A DNA stretch of 64,000 bases. It comes from Paenibacillus sp. FSL H8-0548 (GTDB lineage Bacteria; Bacillota; Bacilli; Paenibacillales; Paenibacillaceae). The notes under the pieces were generated by a model, which had not been told where the DNA came from, did no database searches, and saw only the letters and a list, made by a program, of their open reading frames with translations. The stretch is from positions 1,321,501-1,385,500 of the forward strand of contig NZ_CP152049.1 in assembly GCF_038630985.1 (NCBI RefSeq), written 5' to 3'. The position numbers and the translations under genes were made by a program. Below are positions 63,321-64,000 of this stretch, in pieces (the first letter of the stretch is position 1; every line of letters begins with the position of its first letter).

Positions 63321-64000
63321 ATGAATAAGTTAACAGCAAGTGATTCATTTATAAAAACAGAGGGCTTGGTTTCTTTATGGGACTTTCAGGAAAAAGAAGG
63401 CGATAGCTTTATCGCTAAAGGACCTTATCCATATAAGCTGCAAGAAATGAATGGTGCGGTTGACGTTCTCGAGGCTCCTATAGCAGGTGGAAAAGCGATT
63501 GATTTATCTGATCATAGATGGCTCAGCATCGCTAGAGATGAGTGCCCGATGTTAAACATTCATGGTGCAGCTGCTCAATTTTCGGTCACGGCATGGGTCA
63601 AAAGAACGGAAAGAACGAGCAGCGGCTGCGAGTTTGTGGCAGGCATTTGGAATGAAACGAATAAACTGCGTCAGTACGGACTATTTATTAATTTGGAAAT
63701 TTGGGATAGCTCCGAGCAAGCATGCGGCCATGTATCAGCCGTTGGAGGGCCTACACCAGGGTATAAATATTGTATGACTAGTGCAATTGGTACGACACCG
63801 GTTGCAAAGGATGAATGGCACTTCATCGTGTTTACCTATAATGGAAGCGAATCAACGATTTATTTAGATGGCGTCCTGGATCGTCGAGAAGGCTATAATC
63901 CATTTCCTTACCCTGATGGTATATTTGATGGAGGTAAGGATGGAGCGGATTTTACCGTAGGGGCTGTGAATCGTTCAGGTGAAATCGGTAATTTTTATCA
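63321..64000 (+). CDS. LamG/concanavalin-A-like domain protein (3' end outside window)
   Basis: ATG 63321 follows AAGGAGGCC; 226 codons are visible and the frame is open at the window edge. The domain (about residues 15-226) has the laminin-G/ConA jelly-roll pattern: EGLVSLWDFQEKEGDSF at the start, FSVTAWVKR mid-way, and DEWHFIVFTYNGSESTIYLDGVLD, the usual LamG_3 end strand. No signal peptide. By position it is the first enzyme or binding gene of the second sugar locus; a glycoside hydrolase domain may follow outside the window. Confidence 0.85.
   Translation, partial: MNKLTASDSFIKTEGLVSLWDFQEKEGDSFIAKGPYPYKLQEMNGAVDVLEAPIAGGKAIDLSDHRWLSIARDECPMLNIHGAAAQFSVTAWVKRTERTSSGCEFVAGIWNETNKLRQYGLFINLEIWDSSEQACGHVSAVGGPTPGYKYCMTSAIGTTPVAKDEWHFIVFTYNGSESTIYLDGVLDRREGYNPFPYPDGIFDGGKDGADFTVGAVNRSGEIGNFY

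Overview
The window looks like chromosome of a Paenibacillus-type Firmicute. This rests on several S-layer-homology (SLH) surface proteins, two LplA/B/C-type sugar importers with YesM/YesN-like or membrane AraC regulators, strong AGGAGG-type ribosome sites with frequent TTG/GTG starts, and a ykkC guanidine-I riboswitch in front of an SMR pair. No rRNA, tRNA or CRISPR was seen. Species is not determined.

Layout. 1-6.6 kb: 3' part of a giant surface protein with InlB-type B-repeats, followed beyond a hairpin by an orphan SLH stub. 6.6-9.0 kb: a scarred integration site holding an antitoxin gene with a truncated toxin, a tyrosine recombinase split by a 660-bp element with terminal inverted repeats, and copies of a recurring hairpin. 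9.1-23.6 kb: a complete glycan locus with two permeases, a binding lipoprotein, a membrane AraC sensor, and a six-gene run of two GH29 fucosidases, a TIM-barrel isomerase, a CBM9-like protein, a transglutaminase-fold protein and a GH18 enzyme, none with an obvious signal peptide. 23.6-31.3 kb: a patchwork that reads AT-richer, with an ABC-F ATPase, a prepilin-peptidase remnant, a frameshifted HNH toxin with a SUKH immunity gene, an IS21 remnant, a Dus enzyme and an RNA methyltransferase lying beside the 3' tail of a second methyltransferase gene.

31.3-49.7 kb: a DUF4317 gene, a 5'-truncated SLH protein meeting a truncated pentapeptide-repeat gene head to head, an MFS exporter, palindromic intergenic repeats, a two-component system with two PepSY proteins, an ABC-F gene with a leader ORF and attenuator, the guanidine riboswitch with ykkC/ykkD, and an SLH protein built on seven nearly identical 327-bp repeats. 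49.8-56.5 kb: a 7TM histidine kinase with a SARP/BTAD-type response regulator, a thioredoxin-reductase-like FAD oxidoreductase, and an AraC/Rieske/amidohydrolase group. 56.6-64 kb: a second sugar-uptake locus (YesM/YesN-like pair, two permeases, a lipoprotein) running into a LamG-domain protein cut by the window edge.

The most interesting points are: (i) the 15.2-23.6 kb operon, whose enzyme set (fucosidases, GH18 and a transglutaminase-fold protein resembling the PNGase core around its Cys and His) suggests cytoplasmic dismantling of imported fucosylated glycans or glycopeptides; (ii) a hairpin family with at least five copies, whose minus strand reads like the C-terminal tail of a tyrosine recombinase; (iii) a TIR-bounded non-coding element family with three copies; and (iv) a two-copy repeat with a conserved micro-ORF whose stop overlaps the TTG start of the methyltransferase.
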